Shown: positions 16,706 through 24,746 of the stretch, one piece after another
How positions within the stretch are numbered: the stretch's first letter is position 1
Layout of the letters: every line of letters begins with the position of its first letter
Source of the DNA: Chryseobacterium sp. T16E-39
GTDB taxonomy: Bacteria > Bacteroidota > Bacteroidia > Flavobacteriales > Weeksellaceae
Assembly (NCBI RefSeq): GCF_002216065.1
Contig: NZ_CP022282.1
Location: 3,038,001-3,102,000 of the forward strand
Length of the DNA stretch: 64,000 nt
Direction of reading: 5' to 3'
The notes under the pieces: generated by a model
Seen by the model: the letters and a program-made list of their open reading frames with translations, nothing else
The model's database searches: none
Told to the model about the DNA's origin: nothing
Translations under genes and position numbers: made by a program

Positions 16706-17323
16706 TTGAAAAAACTAACTTTCGAAAATATTGCCAATTTTTTCCTGAAAAATTTCTTTCAGGGACTTGTCATTATTGGACCTATCGGACTTACTATTTT
16801 TGTAATATGGTATATTGTTACTTCAATTGACAATATAATTCCATCTATTGCTAAAGAGATTCCGGGTTTGGTTTTTGTATCGACGATTCTGATAACTGCA
16901 CTTTTAGGATATCTGGGAAATAAGTTCGTTGTCGGAAGATTCTTTTTCGACACCATGGACAGCCTTTTAGAAAAAACTCCCGGAGTAAAACATATATATA
17001 CCCCAACGAAAGATGTCATGTCTTCATTTGTGGGTGATAAGAAAAAATTTAATGATCCCGTTTGGGTAAAGACCAATGAGAATCCTGAAATCTGGAGAAT
17101 TGGGTTTTTAACTCAGAAAGAAATGGCAGATGTAGATAAACACAATTATGTTGCAGTTTATCTTCCTCACTCCTATGCTATTTCCGGATGGGTAATTGTT
17201 ACCGAAGAAAAAAACATCAAACCTGTAGTGGGCATGTCTGCTGCTTCAGCAATGAAATTTGCTGTAAGTGGTGGAGTCGCAGGTTTTCACTCTGATGAAA
17301 ATATATTTAAAGCTCCCGAGTAG
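16706..17323 (+). CDS. DUF502 family membrane protein
   Basis: A 205-residue protein with two N-terminal transmembrane helices (FFQGLVIIGPIGLTIFVIWY and VFVSTILITALLGYLG). A soluble domain follows with the family pattern TPGVKHIYTPTKDVM and VYLPHSYAISGWVI. This is the DUF502 family, of unknown function. The likely start is TTG at 16706, because the resulting MKKLTFENIANFFLKNFF is the typical beginning and no ATG fits. It follows miaE by 19 bp. Confidence 0.85.
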   Translation: MKKLTFENIANFFLKNFFQGLVIIGPIGLTIFVIWYIVTSIDNIIPSIAKEIPGLVFVSTILITALLGYLGNKFVVGRFFFDTMDSLLEKTPGVKHIYTPTKDVMSSFVGDKKKFNDPVWVKTNENPEIWRIGFLTQKEMADVDKHNYVAVYLPHSYAISGWVIVTEEKNIKPVVGMSAASAMKFAVSGGVAGFHSDENIFKAPE

Positions 17324-17413
17324 TATTCTTTACTCTTTTTAAATATACTTGATGAATTGAAATTATTTTCAAACAAATTTTCTTTAAAAACAATCAAATA
17401 AAATACTTAACTC

Positions 17414-18790
17414 ATGAATTTACCGTACGCGGAACCTTTCCGCATTAAAATGGTTGAAGAAATCCGTCAATCAACAAGAGAAGAAAGAGAACAATGGCTT
17501 AAAGATGCCAACTATAATTTATTTAATTTAAAGTCTTCGCAGGTTTTTATCGATTTATTAACCGATTCAGGAACCGGAGCAATGTCTGACAGACAATGGG
17601 GAGCATTGATGACTGGAGACGAAAGCTATGCTGGTTCCCGTTCATTTGAAGAACTTCATAATACTGTAAAAAGTATAACAGGTTTCCAATACCTTTTACC
17701 AACACACCAGGGAAGAGCTGCAGAAAACGTTTTATTTTCCGTTCTGGTAAAAGATGGTGATGTAATTCCCGGAAACTCTCACTTCGATACAACCAAAGGG
17801 CATATTGAATTCCGTAAAGCACATGCTATTGATTGTACAGTTGATGAAGCTTTTGATATCAATGATCCTCATTTATTCAAGGGAAACATCAATCTTGAAA
17901 AACTGGAAGAGGTTTATAAAAGCCATCCAAAGGAAAAAATTCCTTTTTGTTTAATTACGATCACGTGTAATTCATCAGGAGGCCAGCCGGTTTCTTTAGA
18001 AAATATGAAAGCCGTAAGAGATCTTTCCAATCAATATGGAATTCCTGTTTTCTTTGATTCAGCGAGATTTGCTGAAAATGCATACTTTATCAAAAAAAGA
18101 GAAAAAGGCCAGGAAAACAGAAGCATCAAGGAAATCTGTAAAGAAATATTTTCTTACGGAGATGGAATGACGATGAGCTCTAAAAAAGATGGACTAGTAA
18201 ATATTGGAGGGTTCATTGCATTAAACAATGAAGAGGTTTTCAGAAAAGCCTCCAGCTTCACAATTATCTATGAAGGCTTCATTACTTACGGAGGTATGGC
18301 CGGAAGAGATATGGCAGCACTGGCAGTAGGATTGAATGAAGCGACAGAATTTGCTTATCTGGAAAGCAGAATTTCTCAGGTTGAATACCTTGGACATAAA
18401 CTGATAGAGTATGGAATCCCAGTTCAAAAGCCAATTGGCGGCCATGCGGTTTTCATCGATTCACTTAATTTTCTCCCTAACGTTTCCCGTGAAGAATATC
18501 CGGCCCAAACATTAGGTCTTGAAATCTATAAAGAAGCAGGAATCAGAACGGTTGAAATTGGCACTCTGCTCGCGGACAGAGATCCTGAAACAAGACAGAA
18601 CCGCTATCCAAAACTGGAATTAGTTCGTTTAGCGATTCCTAGAAGAACCTACACCAACAATCACATGGATTATATTGCTGCTGCGATCAAAAACGTTTAC
18701 GAAAGACGTGATGAAATCGCAAAAGGTTACAAGATTACATGGGAGCCAGAGCTTTTAAGACACTTTACAGTACAGCTGGAAGAAGCATAA
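17414..18790 (+). CDS. tnaA: Tryptophanase (tryptophan indole-lyase)
   Basis: A 458-residue PLP enzyme that splits L-tryptophan into indole, pyruvate and ammonia. It has IDLLTDSGTGAMS, PTHQGRAAENVL, HFDTTKGH, DSARFAENAYFIK and the PLP-lysine motif SSKKDG (Lys257/258). The close relative tyrosine phenol-lyase was considered and rejected. AGIRTVEIGTLL has Val-Glu-Ile where phenol-lyases have an Arg (SMERG), and the C-terminal LRHFT carries His as in tryptophanase rather than Phe. It is a single gene with a strong terminator, with no tnaB permease or tnaC leader peptide seen. Indole formation is a known trait of Chryseobacterium. Confidence 0.92.
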   Translation: MNLPYAEPFRIKMVEEIRQSTREEREQWLKDANYNLFNLKSSQVFIDLLTDSGTGAMSDRQWGALMTGDESYAGSRSFEELHNTVKSITGFQYLLPTHQGRAAENVLFSVLVKDGDVIPGNSHFDTTKGHIEFRKAHAIDCTVDEAFDINDPHLFKGNINLEKLEEVYKSHPKEKIPFCLITITCNSSGGQPVSLENMKAVRDLSNQYGIPVFFDSARFAENAYFIKKREKGQENRSIKEICKEIFSYGDGMTMSSKKDGLVNIGGFIALNNEEVFRKASSFTIIYEGFITYGGMAGRDMAALAVGLNEATEFAYLESRISQVEYLGHKLIEYGIPVQKPIGGHAVFIDSLNFLPNVSREEYPAQTLGLEIYKEAGIRTVEIGTLLADRDPETRQNRYPKLELVRLAIPRRTYTNNHMDYIAAAIKNVYERRDEIAKGYKITWEPELLRHFTVQLEEA

Positions 18791-18794
18791 ATTG

Positions 18795-18823
18795 AAAACC
18801 GGGAATTGAATCCCGGTTTTTTT
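18795..18823 (+). terminator. Terminator of tnaA
   Basis: AAAACCGGGA / TCCCGGTTTT stem with loop ATTGAA and a T run, 5 bp after the stop. Confidence 0.9.
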
Positions 18824-19025
18824 ATTTTTCACCGTCTTAATTTCAAATAATAAAAAATATTCGCCATAATTAACAATACAATAGATATTGTTTTTAGATT
18901 CTATAATTTTAACTTATTTTGGCTATTTAATTAAAATTTTTCATTTAATTATGCATTACATTTATTTTTCATAATACTTTTCAAAGAATAGTGATTTTTA
19001 ATGATGATTTAAAAGTAAAAATCAA

Positions 19026-19033
19026 TACTTTTG
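19026..19033 (+). promoter_or_regulatory. -7 box of the TonB receptor at 19066
   Basis: TACTTTTG fits TAnnTTTG and ends 32 bp before the ATG. It lies inside the longest possible reading frame and therefore argues for the shorter start. Confidence 0.5.
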
Positions 19034-19065
19034 ATCGAATTACCAATCACCGAAACTTGATTTAT

Positions 19066-21501
19066 ATGAAAATTAAATACTTAAGTGCCTTATTTCTTGG
19101 CACAACTGCCGCATTATATTCGCAGCAGATTAATGATACCATTTCCAAGGAAGCAAAAATTGAAGAAGTAGCCATTACCGGTAGTCGAAACAAAAAAAGA
19201 ACGGTCATAGACACTCCTGTACCTATTGATGTCATTGATATCAAACAAGTAAGCCAGTCTACAGGACAAGTGGAAGTGAACCAACTTTTGCAATTTGCAG
19301 CCCCTTCTTTCAACTCTAATAAACAATCCGGTTCAGACGGAGCCGACGCCGTAGACCCGGCAACCTTAAGGGGACTAGGTCCTGATCAAACACTACTTTT
19401 ATTGAACGGTAAAAGATATCACCAATCCTCACTTATTAATCTTTTTGGCACCAAAGGAAGAGGAAATACCGGGTACGATATGAATACGATTCCTATTGGC
19501 GCAATCAAAAGAGTAGAAGTTCTTCGTGATGGAGCATCTGCCCAATACGGCTCCGATGCTATTGCTGGTGTTATTAATATTATATTGAATGATAGAAATA
19601 AAGGATTTGAAGGCAATGTGTTTTCCGGAATGAATTTATTTAAAAGCCCGGGAAACAATGATGTCGTTTCAGATCATAAAATAGATGGACTTACATTTGA
19701 TTTCAATGGTAATTACGGCACAAAAATAGGAACACAGGGTGGTTTTGCTAATTTTACTGCAGAATTTATTAATAAAGAATACTCCATCAGAAATGCCAAT
19801 CCGGCAATCTATGATGCCCCAAGACAACGTTTTGGAGATGCCAAATCACAAAACATCTATTTTTTCGGAAATATTGAAGTCCCGCTTTCGGATAATTTGA
19901 AATTTTACTCTCATCCTGGATTCTCACACAGAAAGACAGATGCTAATGCATGGACAAGAAAAGCAGATGCCGACGGAAACGTTCCTGAAGTATATCCTAA
20001 TGGCTTCAATCCAATTCAAGGAACGAGTATAACCGACTTCACTTTTGATAATGGTTTAAAATTCAAAGTTCTGGATTGGGATATTGATTTTTATAATGCT
20101 TTCGGTAATAACCGCTTCACTTATCAAATTGACAATACAATTAATGCAACTCTGGGAGCAAAATCACCAACTACCTTTAATGCCGGTGGACATTCTATCC
20201 TGCAAAATACAACAGGATTTAATGCTACAAAACAATTTAAAGTACTGGAAGGGCTTAATATTGCATTTGGATCCGAATTCAGATATGAAAAATTCGAAGT
20301 GATTAAAGGTGAAGAAGCATCTTATGCGATGTATGATATTAATGGAAATATTGTAACAGCGAGTACCCCTCAAAATCTGTTAGTGGTAAATCCATTATCT
20401 GGAAATACAAGACCTGGTGGATCACAGGGTTTCCCAGGATATTCTCAGGAAGTTAACAAAAGTAGAAACAACTTCGCAGCATATGTTGACACTGAACTTG
20501 ATATTACTAAGAAATGGATGGTAAGTTTAGCGGGAAGATTTGAAAATTACAACGACTTCGGCAGTACGATCAACGGAAAGTTCGCGACAAGATATGCCAT
20601 AACTCCACAATTTGCTCTTCGTGGTTCAGTTTCTACCGGGTTTAGAGCTCCTTCTTTAGCTCAAAAATATTATGCATTACAGTTTACTAATTTTCAAGGC
20701 GGTAATCTGGTAACGATCCAGTTAGCATCAAATGACAGTGATCTTGCTACAAGAGCTGGAATTTCGCAATTAAAGCAAGAGACCTCATTAAACGGAAGTG
20801 TTGGGTTTACCTTCAACACCGGAAAATTTACAGCCACTGTCGACGGATACTATATTAATGTTAAAAACAGAATTGTACTGACAGGAAACTTCGCAAGAAC
20901 AGATTTACCACCAGATGTCCAGGTAGATTATCCTTACATTGACCAGGCACAGTTTTTCTCAAATGCGATAGATACAAGAACAAAAGGAGTAGATGTGATA
21001 TTAAGTTATAATGAAACTTTAGGAAATGGAAAGCTCACCGCCACTTTAGCAGGAAACTACAATGAAATGGAAATCACATCTGTAAATGCTTCAGATAAAT
21101 TAAAAGGTAAAGAAGATATTTATTTAAGCCCAAGAGAGCGGGCATTCATTTTAGCTTCCGCTCCTAAAACTAAAATTAACTTAAGCCTAAACTATAAAAT
21201 TGCTAATTTCAATGCTAACCTACAATTAGTAAGGTTCGATAAGCTTACACTGATTGGCTATAATGGAGCAGATGATTTCCAAACCTACAATGCAAGAGTG
21301 ACCACTGATTTATCATTCGGATATGATTTTTCAAAAAGTATCACCTTAACAGTTGGAAGTAAAAACCTTTTCAACAGATATCCGACGCTACAAACAGCTG
21401 CTGTTTCTGATGGAAATACGGAATCGGGAGGAATTTTTGACCCTGTACAGATGGGCTTTGCCGGAAGACAGGTCTTTGCAAGATTTAATTTTAGATTTTA
21501 A
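19066..21501 (+). CDS. TonB-dependent outer-membrane receptor
   Basis: An 811-residue receptor from the ATG at 19066. A longer frame from 18991 was rejected because it puts 25 residues before the signal peptide (MKIKYLSALFLGTTAALYSQ) and contains the -7 box. A TonB-box-like EEVAITGS and a plug domain (LRGLGPDQTLLLLNGKRYH, VEVLRDGASAQYGSDAIAGV) follow. The 22-strand barrel ends with QVFARFNFRF. VEVLRDGASAQYGSDAIAGV is typical of receptors in the BtuB/Cir-like class. There is no CarboxypepD domain, so it is not SusC-like. Its ligand is unknown and no transport partner adjoins it. Confidence 0.9.
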   Translation: MKIKYLSALFLGTTAALYSQQINDTISKEAKIEEVAITGSRNKKRTVIDTPVPIDVIDIKQVSQSTGQVEVNQLLQFAAPSFNSNKQSGSDGADAVDPATLRGLGPDQTLLLLNGKRYHQSSLINLFGTKGRGNTGYDMNTIPIGAIKRVEVLRDGASAQYGSDAIAGVINIILNDRNKGFEGNVFSGMNLFKSPGNNDVVSDHKIDGLTFDFNGNYGTKIGTQGGFANFTAEFINKEYSIRNANPAIYDAPRQRFGDAKSQNIYFFGNIEVPLSDNLKFYSHPGFSHRKTDANAWTRKADADGNVPEVYPNGFNPIQGTSITDFTFDNGLKFKVLDWDIDFYNAFGNNRFTYQIDNTINATLGAKSPTTFNAGGHSILQNTTGFNATKQFKVLEGLNIAFGSEFRYEKFEVIKGEEASYAMYDINGNIVTASTPQNLLVVNPLSGNTRPGGSQGFPGYSQEVNKSRNNFAAYVDTELDITKKWMVSLAGRFENYNDFGSTINGKFATRYAITPQFALRGSVSTGFRAPSLAQKYYALQFTNFQGGNLVTIQLASNDSDLATRAGISQLKQETSLNGSVGFTFNTGKFTATVDGYYINVKNRIVLTGNFARTDLPPDVQVDYPYIDQAQFFSNAIDTRTKGVDVILSYNETLGNGKLTATLAGNYNEMEITSVNASDKLKGKEDIYLSPRERAFILASAPKTKINLSLNYKIANFNANLQLVRFDKLTLIGYNGADDFQTYNARVTTDLSFGYDFSKSITLTVGSKNLFNRYPTLQTAAVSDGNTESGGIFDPVQMGFAGRQVFARFNFRF

Positions 21502-21507
21502 AAAACA

Positions 21508-21540
21508 AAAAAGGCTCCAGAGATTATCTGGAGCCTTTTT
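21508..21540. terminator. Bidirectional terminator between TonB receptor and sugar dehydrogenase genes
   Basis: A perfect 14-bp stem (AAAAAGGCTCCAGA / TCTGGAGCCTTTTT, loop GATTA) separates convergent genes. Confidence 0.92.
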
Positions 21541-21543
21541 GAT

Positions 21544-22761
21544 TTATTTCTTAGAAATCCGATATAATTTTCCACTGTCACTAATTGCATAAATATTGCC
21601 ATCCATTCCATCCAATACATCCCTGAACCTCTCTTTCTGATCTGCTAAAAGACGTTCTTCACCAACCACTTTCTTATCTTTCATTACAATCCTGTTGATG
21701 TGTTCGCCACTTAGACAGCCAATGAATAAATTACCCTTCCATTCTTCTATGTTTCCGGTATAGAACATCACTCCACTCGGAGAAATTACAGGATCCCAAT
21801 AATAAACAGGCTGTTCTGTACCTGCTTTCTGAGTGATCCCTTCTCCTACTTTTGCTCCCGAATATTCAATCCCATACGTAACATCACCCCATCCATAGTT
21901 TTTACCCGGCAGGATTAAATTTATCTCATCTCCTCCTCGTGGTCCCATTTCTACGTCCCAGAGATTTCCTTGTGGATCAAAAGCCAAACCTTGCGGGCTT
22001 CTTATGCCATAAGCATAAATTTCAGGTTTAAACCCAGCTTTTCCAATAAATGGATTTCCAGGGGCTGCCTTACCATCTTTTGTAATTTTAAGTATTTTGC
22101 CTAAATAATTATCTGTTTTCTGAGCATACACCCTTGTTTCTTTATCCGATCTTTCTCCGGTGCTTACGAATAAATAACCATCCTTATCAAAAGCCAATCT
22201 GCTTCCATAATGTTTATCTCCATCATAAGATGGCTCTGCACGAAAAATAACTTTTACCTCTTCAATATTTTTCAAATCTTTGGACAGCTTTCCTTTAGCA
22301 ACTGAAGTTAGATTTCCTTTTCCAAATGGTTCTGAAAAACTAAAATAAATCATATTATTTGTTTTAAAATCGGGATCAAGAGCAACATCCAGCATCCCTC
22401 CCTGTCCTTTTGAGTCCACCTTAGGAAAGCCTGAAATCTTGGAAACCAATTTTCCATCCTGAGAAACAACATTCATATAACCCGATTTCTCTGTAATTAA
22501 AAATCTTCCATCCGGTAAATTGATAATCCCCCATGGCCTGTCAAATTCTTTATTTAAAACCTCAACATTGTATGGTGTTGATGTTTTTACTGCTTTAATT
22601 CTTGTTTGCCCTGCAAATGCCGGTTTATAATTAGAATTCGGTTTTTCAGTTTCTACACTGCCATCATTACTCAATTTCTGAGCATTCGCTGTATTCTTTT
22701 TACAAGAAGATAAAACTAAAAGAAAACTTAAAATGGGTACATAAAACTTTTTGACTCTCAT
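21544..22761 (-). CDS. PQQ-dependent sugar dehydrogenase-like lipoprotein
   Basis: A 405-residue protein with a lipoprotein signal (LVLSSC, Cys20). It has the GSDH beta-propeller pattern: RPWGIINLPDGRFLITEKSG, GQGGMLDVALDPDF, GSRLAFDKDGYLFVSTGER, GIRSPQGLAFDPQGNLWDVE and GPRGGDEIN. These are the soluble aldose sugar dehydrogenase (YliI/Asd-like) signatures, with PQQ and calcium bound on the propeller face. It would oxidise free aldoses in the periplasm. No PQQ synthesis genes are in the window, so PQQ would have to be made elsewhere or imported. Confidence 0.88.
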   Translation of the reverse strand: MRVKKFYVPILSFLLVLSSCKKNTANAQKLSNDGSVETEKPNSNYKPAFAGQTRIKAVKTSTPYNVEVLNKEFDRPWGIINLPDGRFLITEKSGYMNVVSQDGKLVSKISGFPKVDSKGQGGMLDVALDPDFKTNNMIYFSFSEPFGKGNLTSVAKGKLSKDLKNIEEVKVIFRAEPSYDGDKHYGSRLAFDKDGYLFVSTGERSDKETRVYAQKTDNYLGKILKITKDGKAAPGNPFIGKAGFKPEIYAYGIRSPQGLAFDPQGNLWDVEMGPRGGDEINLILPGKNYGWGDVTYGIEYSGAKVGEGITQKAGTEQPVYYWDPVISPSGVMFYTGNIEEWKGNLFIGCLSGEHINRIVMKDKKVVGEERLLADQKERFRDVLDGMDGNIYAISDSGKLYRISKK

Positions 22762-22813
22762 AATATTGTGATTATTGGTTAAAAAAAAGAATGGAAAAAT
22801 AATGCCATAAAAA

Positions 22814-22848
22814 TTTGCAGGCTTAAAATTTTACTCTACATTTGTAGA
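22814..22848 (+). promoter_or_regulatory. BlaI-type promoter/operator
   Basis: TTTG (22814-22817), a 19-bp spacer and TACATTTG (22837-22844) form a full promoter. The -7 box lies inside the inverted repeat TCTACATTTGTAGA (22835-22848), which has the TACA-nn-TGTA core of BlaI/MecI operators. An extra half-site TGTAGA is at 22863-22868, next to the start codon. Repressor binding would block the -7 element, which predicts autoregulation. Confidence 0.7.
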
Positions 22849-22870
22849 ACAACATATCAAAATGTAGAAT

Positions 22871-23242
22871 ATGAAAGAAATAAAATTAACAGATTCTGAA
22901 AAAGATCTCATGGAAATTATTTGGGCTAAGCAAAAAGTATTCATGAAAGATATTTTAGATCTTTATCCCGAACCGAAACCCGCCTCAACAACAATCGCAA
23001 CGCTACTTAAAAGAATGCAGAATAAAGATCTGGTGGGATATACACTTTATGGAAATTCTCGCGAATACTATCCGAAGGTAGCTAAAGGAGAATATTTCAA
23101 GGAGGAAATGACCTCAATGATTGACCGTTTTTTCAACAGTTCAGTGACTCAATTTGCTTCATTTTTTACATCTAACACAAAATTGACACAGAAACAGCTG
23201 ATAGAACTACGAGAAATAATCGATCAACAAATAAAAGAATAA
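22871..23242 (+). CDS. BlaI/MecI/CopY family transcriptional repressor
   Basis: A 123-residue winged-helix protein. The N-terminal domain (LTDSEKDLMEIIWAKQKVFMKDI, ASTTIATLLKRMQNKDLV) is the penicillinase-repressor fold. The C-terminal helices dimerise and normally contain the site where cleavage inactivates the repressor. The gene is followed two bases later by an M56 sensor peptidase, the classic BlaI-BlaR1 pair. In Bacteroidota these pairs are common and are often not linked to beta-lactamases; none is present here. Confidence 0.92.
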   Translation: MKEIKLTDSEKDLMEIIWAKQKVFMKDILDLYPEPKPASTTIATLLKRMQNKDLVGYTLYGNSREYYPKVAKGEYFKEEMTSMIDRFFNSSVTQFASFFTSNTKLTQKQLIELREIIDQQIKE

Positions 23243-23244
23243 AA

Positions 23245-24693
23245 ATGTTTTACATTATTATTAAAATAATTCTTTGTTCTTCACTGCTTATTGCAATCTA
23301 CCATTTATTGTTGGAAAAAGAAAAGATGTATGGGTTTAACAGATTCTTTTTACTGTTTTCAATCGTATTTTCCTATTCAGTTCCTTTTCTTACGATTACG
23401 ACAGGAGAAGCAATCCCAACAAAAAGTCCGCAATTAATTTTTGAAGAAACAACTCAACAGGTATTATCACTATCTCCGAAACAGGAGACCTTCAACTGGA
23501 CTCCTATTCTTTGGATCATCTACGGAAGCATCACCTTCTTTTTTTTGGTAAGAGCTTTACTTACTATTTTAAAAATCCAAAACATTAAAGGAAATAAACA
23601 GTACCATGAACAGTATAAAATAGTTGTAACCGAGAATAATTTTTCACCATTTACCTTTTGGAAAACAATCTATCTGGGGAAAAACTATTTAATCAATGGA
23701 CAAATAGATTCAAGAATATTATTGCACGAGAAAGCCCATTTGGATCAAAAACATAGCTGGGATTTATTATTTATCGAGATATGCAAGGCGATAACATGGT
23801 TTAATCCTGCCATCTATTTTTATAAAAGAGCAGTTATTACCAATCATGAATTCTTAGCTGATGAATGTGTTTTGGAAAATAATTTTAATGTTAAGGAATA
23901 TCAAAACCTGATACTTACTGAGATCATTGGCACTCAAAAACTTGAATTTACACACTCATTTAATTTTAACAATACCAAAAAACGATTTATTATGATGAAC
24001 ACGAAAAGGTCTAAATTTATTGGGCTAAAGAAAGCTGTAAGCATCCCAATATTAGTAACAGCATTTGCCCTGTTTGTACAAAAAACTTACGCAAACAATC
24101 CCCTTTCAAATAACGATCCCACAGCAAATACTGCTAAAGAGGCCGGAGCATCTCTTTTTACAGGAACATTGCAAAAAATGGTTTCAGAAAAGAAAAAAAT
24201 ATTCGATCAAAAAGCAGTTTTTGATACGGTCCACCCTACAAAAAAAATGACCGCTAAAAAACCAAAAAAAAATGACAAGCCCCTTCCCCCACCTCCGCCA
24301 CCAATCGAAGACAGAAAGGCAAGAAATATAAATAACCAACAAAACACCAATGTTCCAGCTCCTCCCCCTCCATCATCTTCTTTTGTTCAGGCAAAATTTC
24401 CTCAAGGAAATGATGAATTAAGAAACAGGGTTTCACAAAATTTCGATGGAAGTGTTTTTAAAGGAAACGAAGGACTCGTGAAATCCACAGCATATATTTC
24501 AATTAAAGCAGATGGTACAGTCGATAAAATAACAACCAGCGGTGATAATAAAGTTTTTAACAATGAAATCTACAGAACCCTGAAATCTGTCACCGAAAAT
24601 GTTAAATGGGAGCCAGCTACAGACAATGGACAACCCACGGCGACTGTTTTCAAACTTCCAATGACGATGTCATTTGAAAACGGAAAAAAATGA
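23245..24693 (+). CDS. BlaR1-like M56 sensor peptidase with TonB C-terminal domain
   Basis: A 482-residue membrane protein. Several N-terminal helices surround an M56 zinc-peptidase domain with HEKAH at residues 161-165 and the downstream FLADECVL Glu region. After a fourth helix near residues 255-275, a Pro-rich stretch (PLPPPPPPIEDR, PAPPPPSSS) leads to a TonB-type C-terminal domain (STAYISIKADGTVDKITTSG, VKWEPATDNG). There is no penicillin-binding sensor domain of the staphylococcal type. It is predicted to sense an envelope signal and trigger loss of the upstream BlaI-like repressor. The TonB-like domain may be a periplasmic interaction module. Confidence 0.88.
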   Translation: MFYIIIKIILCSSLLIAIYHLLLEKEKMYGFNRFFLLFSIVFSYSVPFLTITTGEAIPTKSPQLIFEETTQQVLSLSPKQETFNWTPILWIIYGSITFFFLVRALLTILKIQNIKGNKQYHEQYKIVVTENNFSPFTFWKTIYLGKNYLINGQIDSRILLHEKAHLDQKHSWDLLFIEICKAITWFNPAIYFYKRAVITNHEFLADECVLENNFNVKEYQNLILTEIIGTQKLEFTHSFNFNNTKKRFIMMNTKRSKFIGLKKAVSIPILVTAFALFVQKTYANNPLSNNDPTANTAKEAGASLFTGTLQKMVSEKKKIFDQKAVFDTVHPTKKMTAKKPKKNDKPLPPPPPPIEDRKARNINNQQNTNVPAPPPPSSSFVQAKFPQGNDELRNRVSQNFDGSVFKGNEGLVKSTAYISIKADGTVDKITTSGDNKVFNNEIYRTLKSVTENVKWEPATDNGQPTATVFKLPMTMSFENGKK

Positions 24694-24703
24694 TAATAAT
24701 TAC

Positions 24704-24728
24704 AAGAGTCCTAAAAAGGACTCTTTTT
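24704..24728 (+). terminator. Terminator of the blaI-blaR1-like operon
   Basis: AAGAGTCCT / AGGACTCTT stem with a short A loop and a T run. Confidence 0.85.
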
Positions 24729-24734
24729 ATTTCA

Positions 24735-24742
24735 TAAATTTG
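24735..24742 (+). promoter_or_regulatory. -7 box of uvrB, 4 nt before the start codon
   Basis: TAAATTTG fits TAnnTTTG and ends exactly 4 nt before the uvrB ATG at 24747. It lies just behind the upstream terminator. A transcript from it would be leaderless or nearly so. No -33 element was recognised. Confidence 0.5.
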
Positions 24743-24746
24743 ATGT

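Noticed and set aside
17414..18790. Tyrosine phenol-lyase
   Set aside because: The residues that separate the two enzymes (VEIG and the C-terminal LRHFT) fit tryptophanase.
18991..19065. Upstream start for the TonB receptor
   Set aside because: The extra residues precede a normal signal peptide and contain the -7 box.
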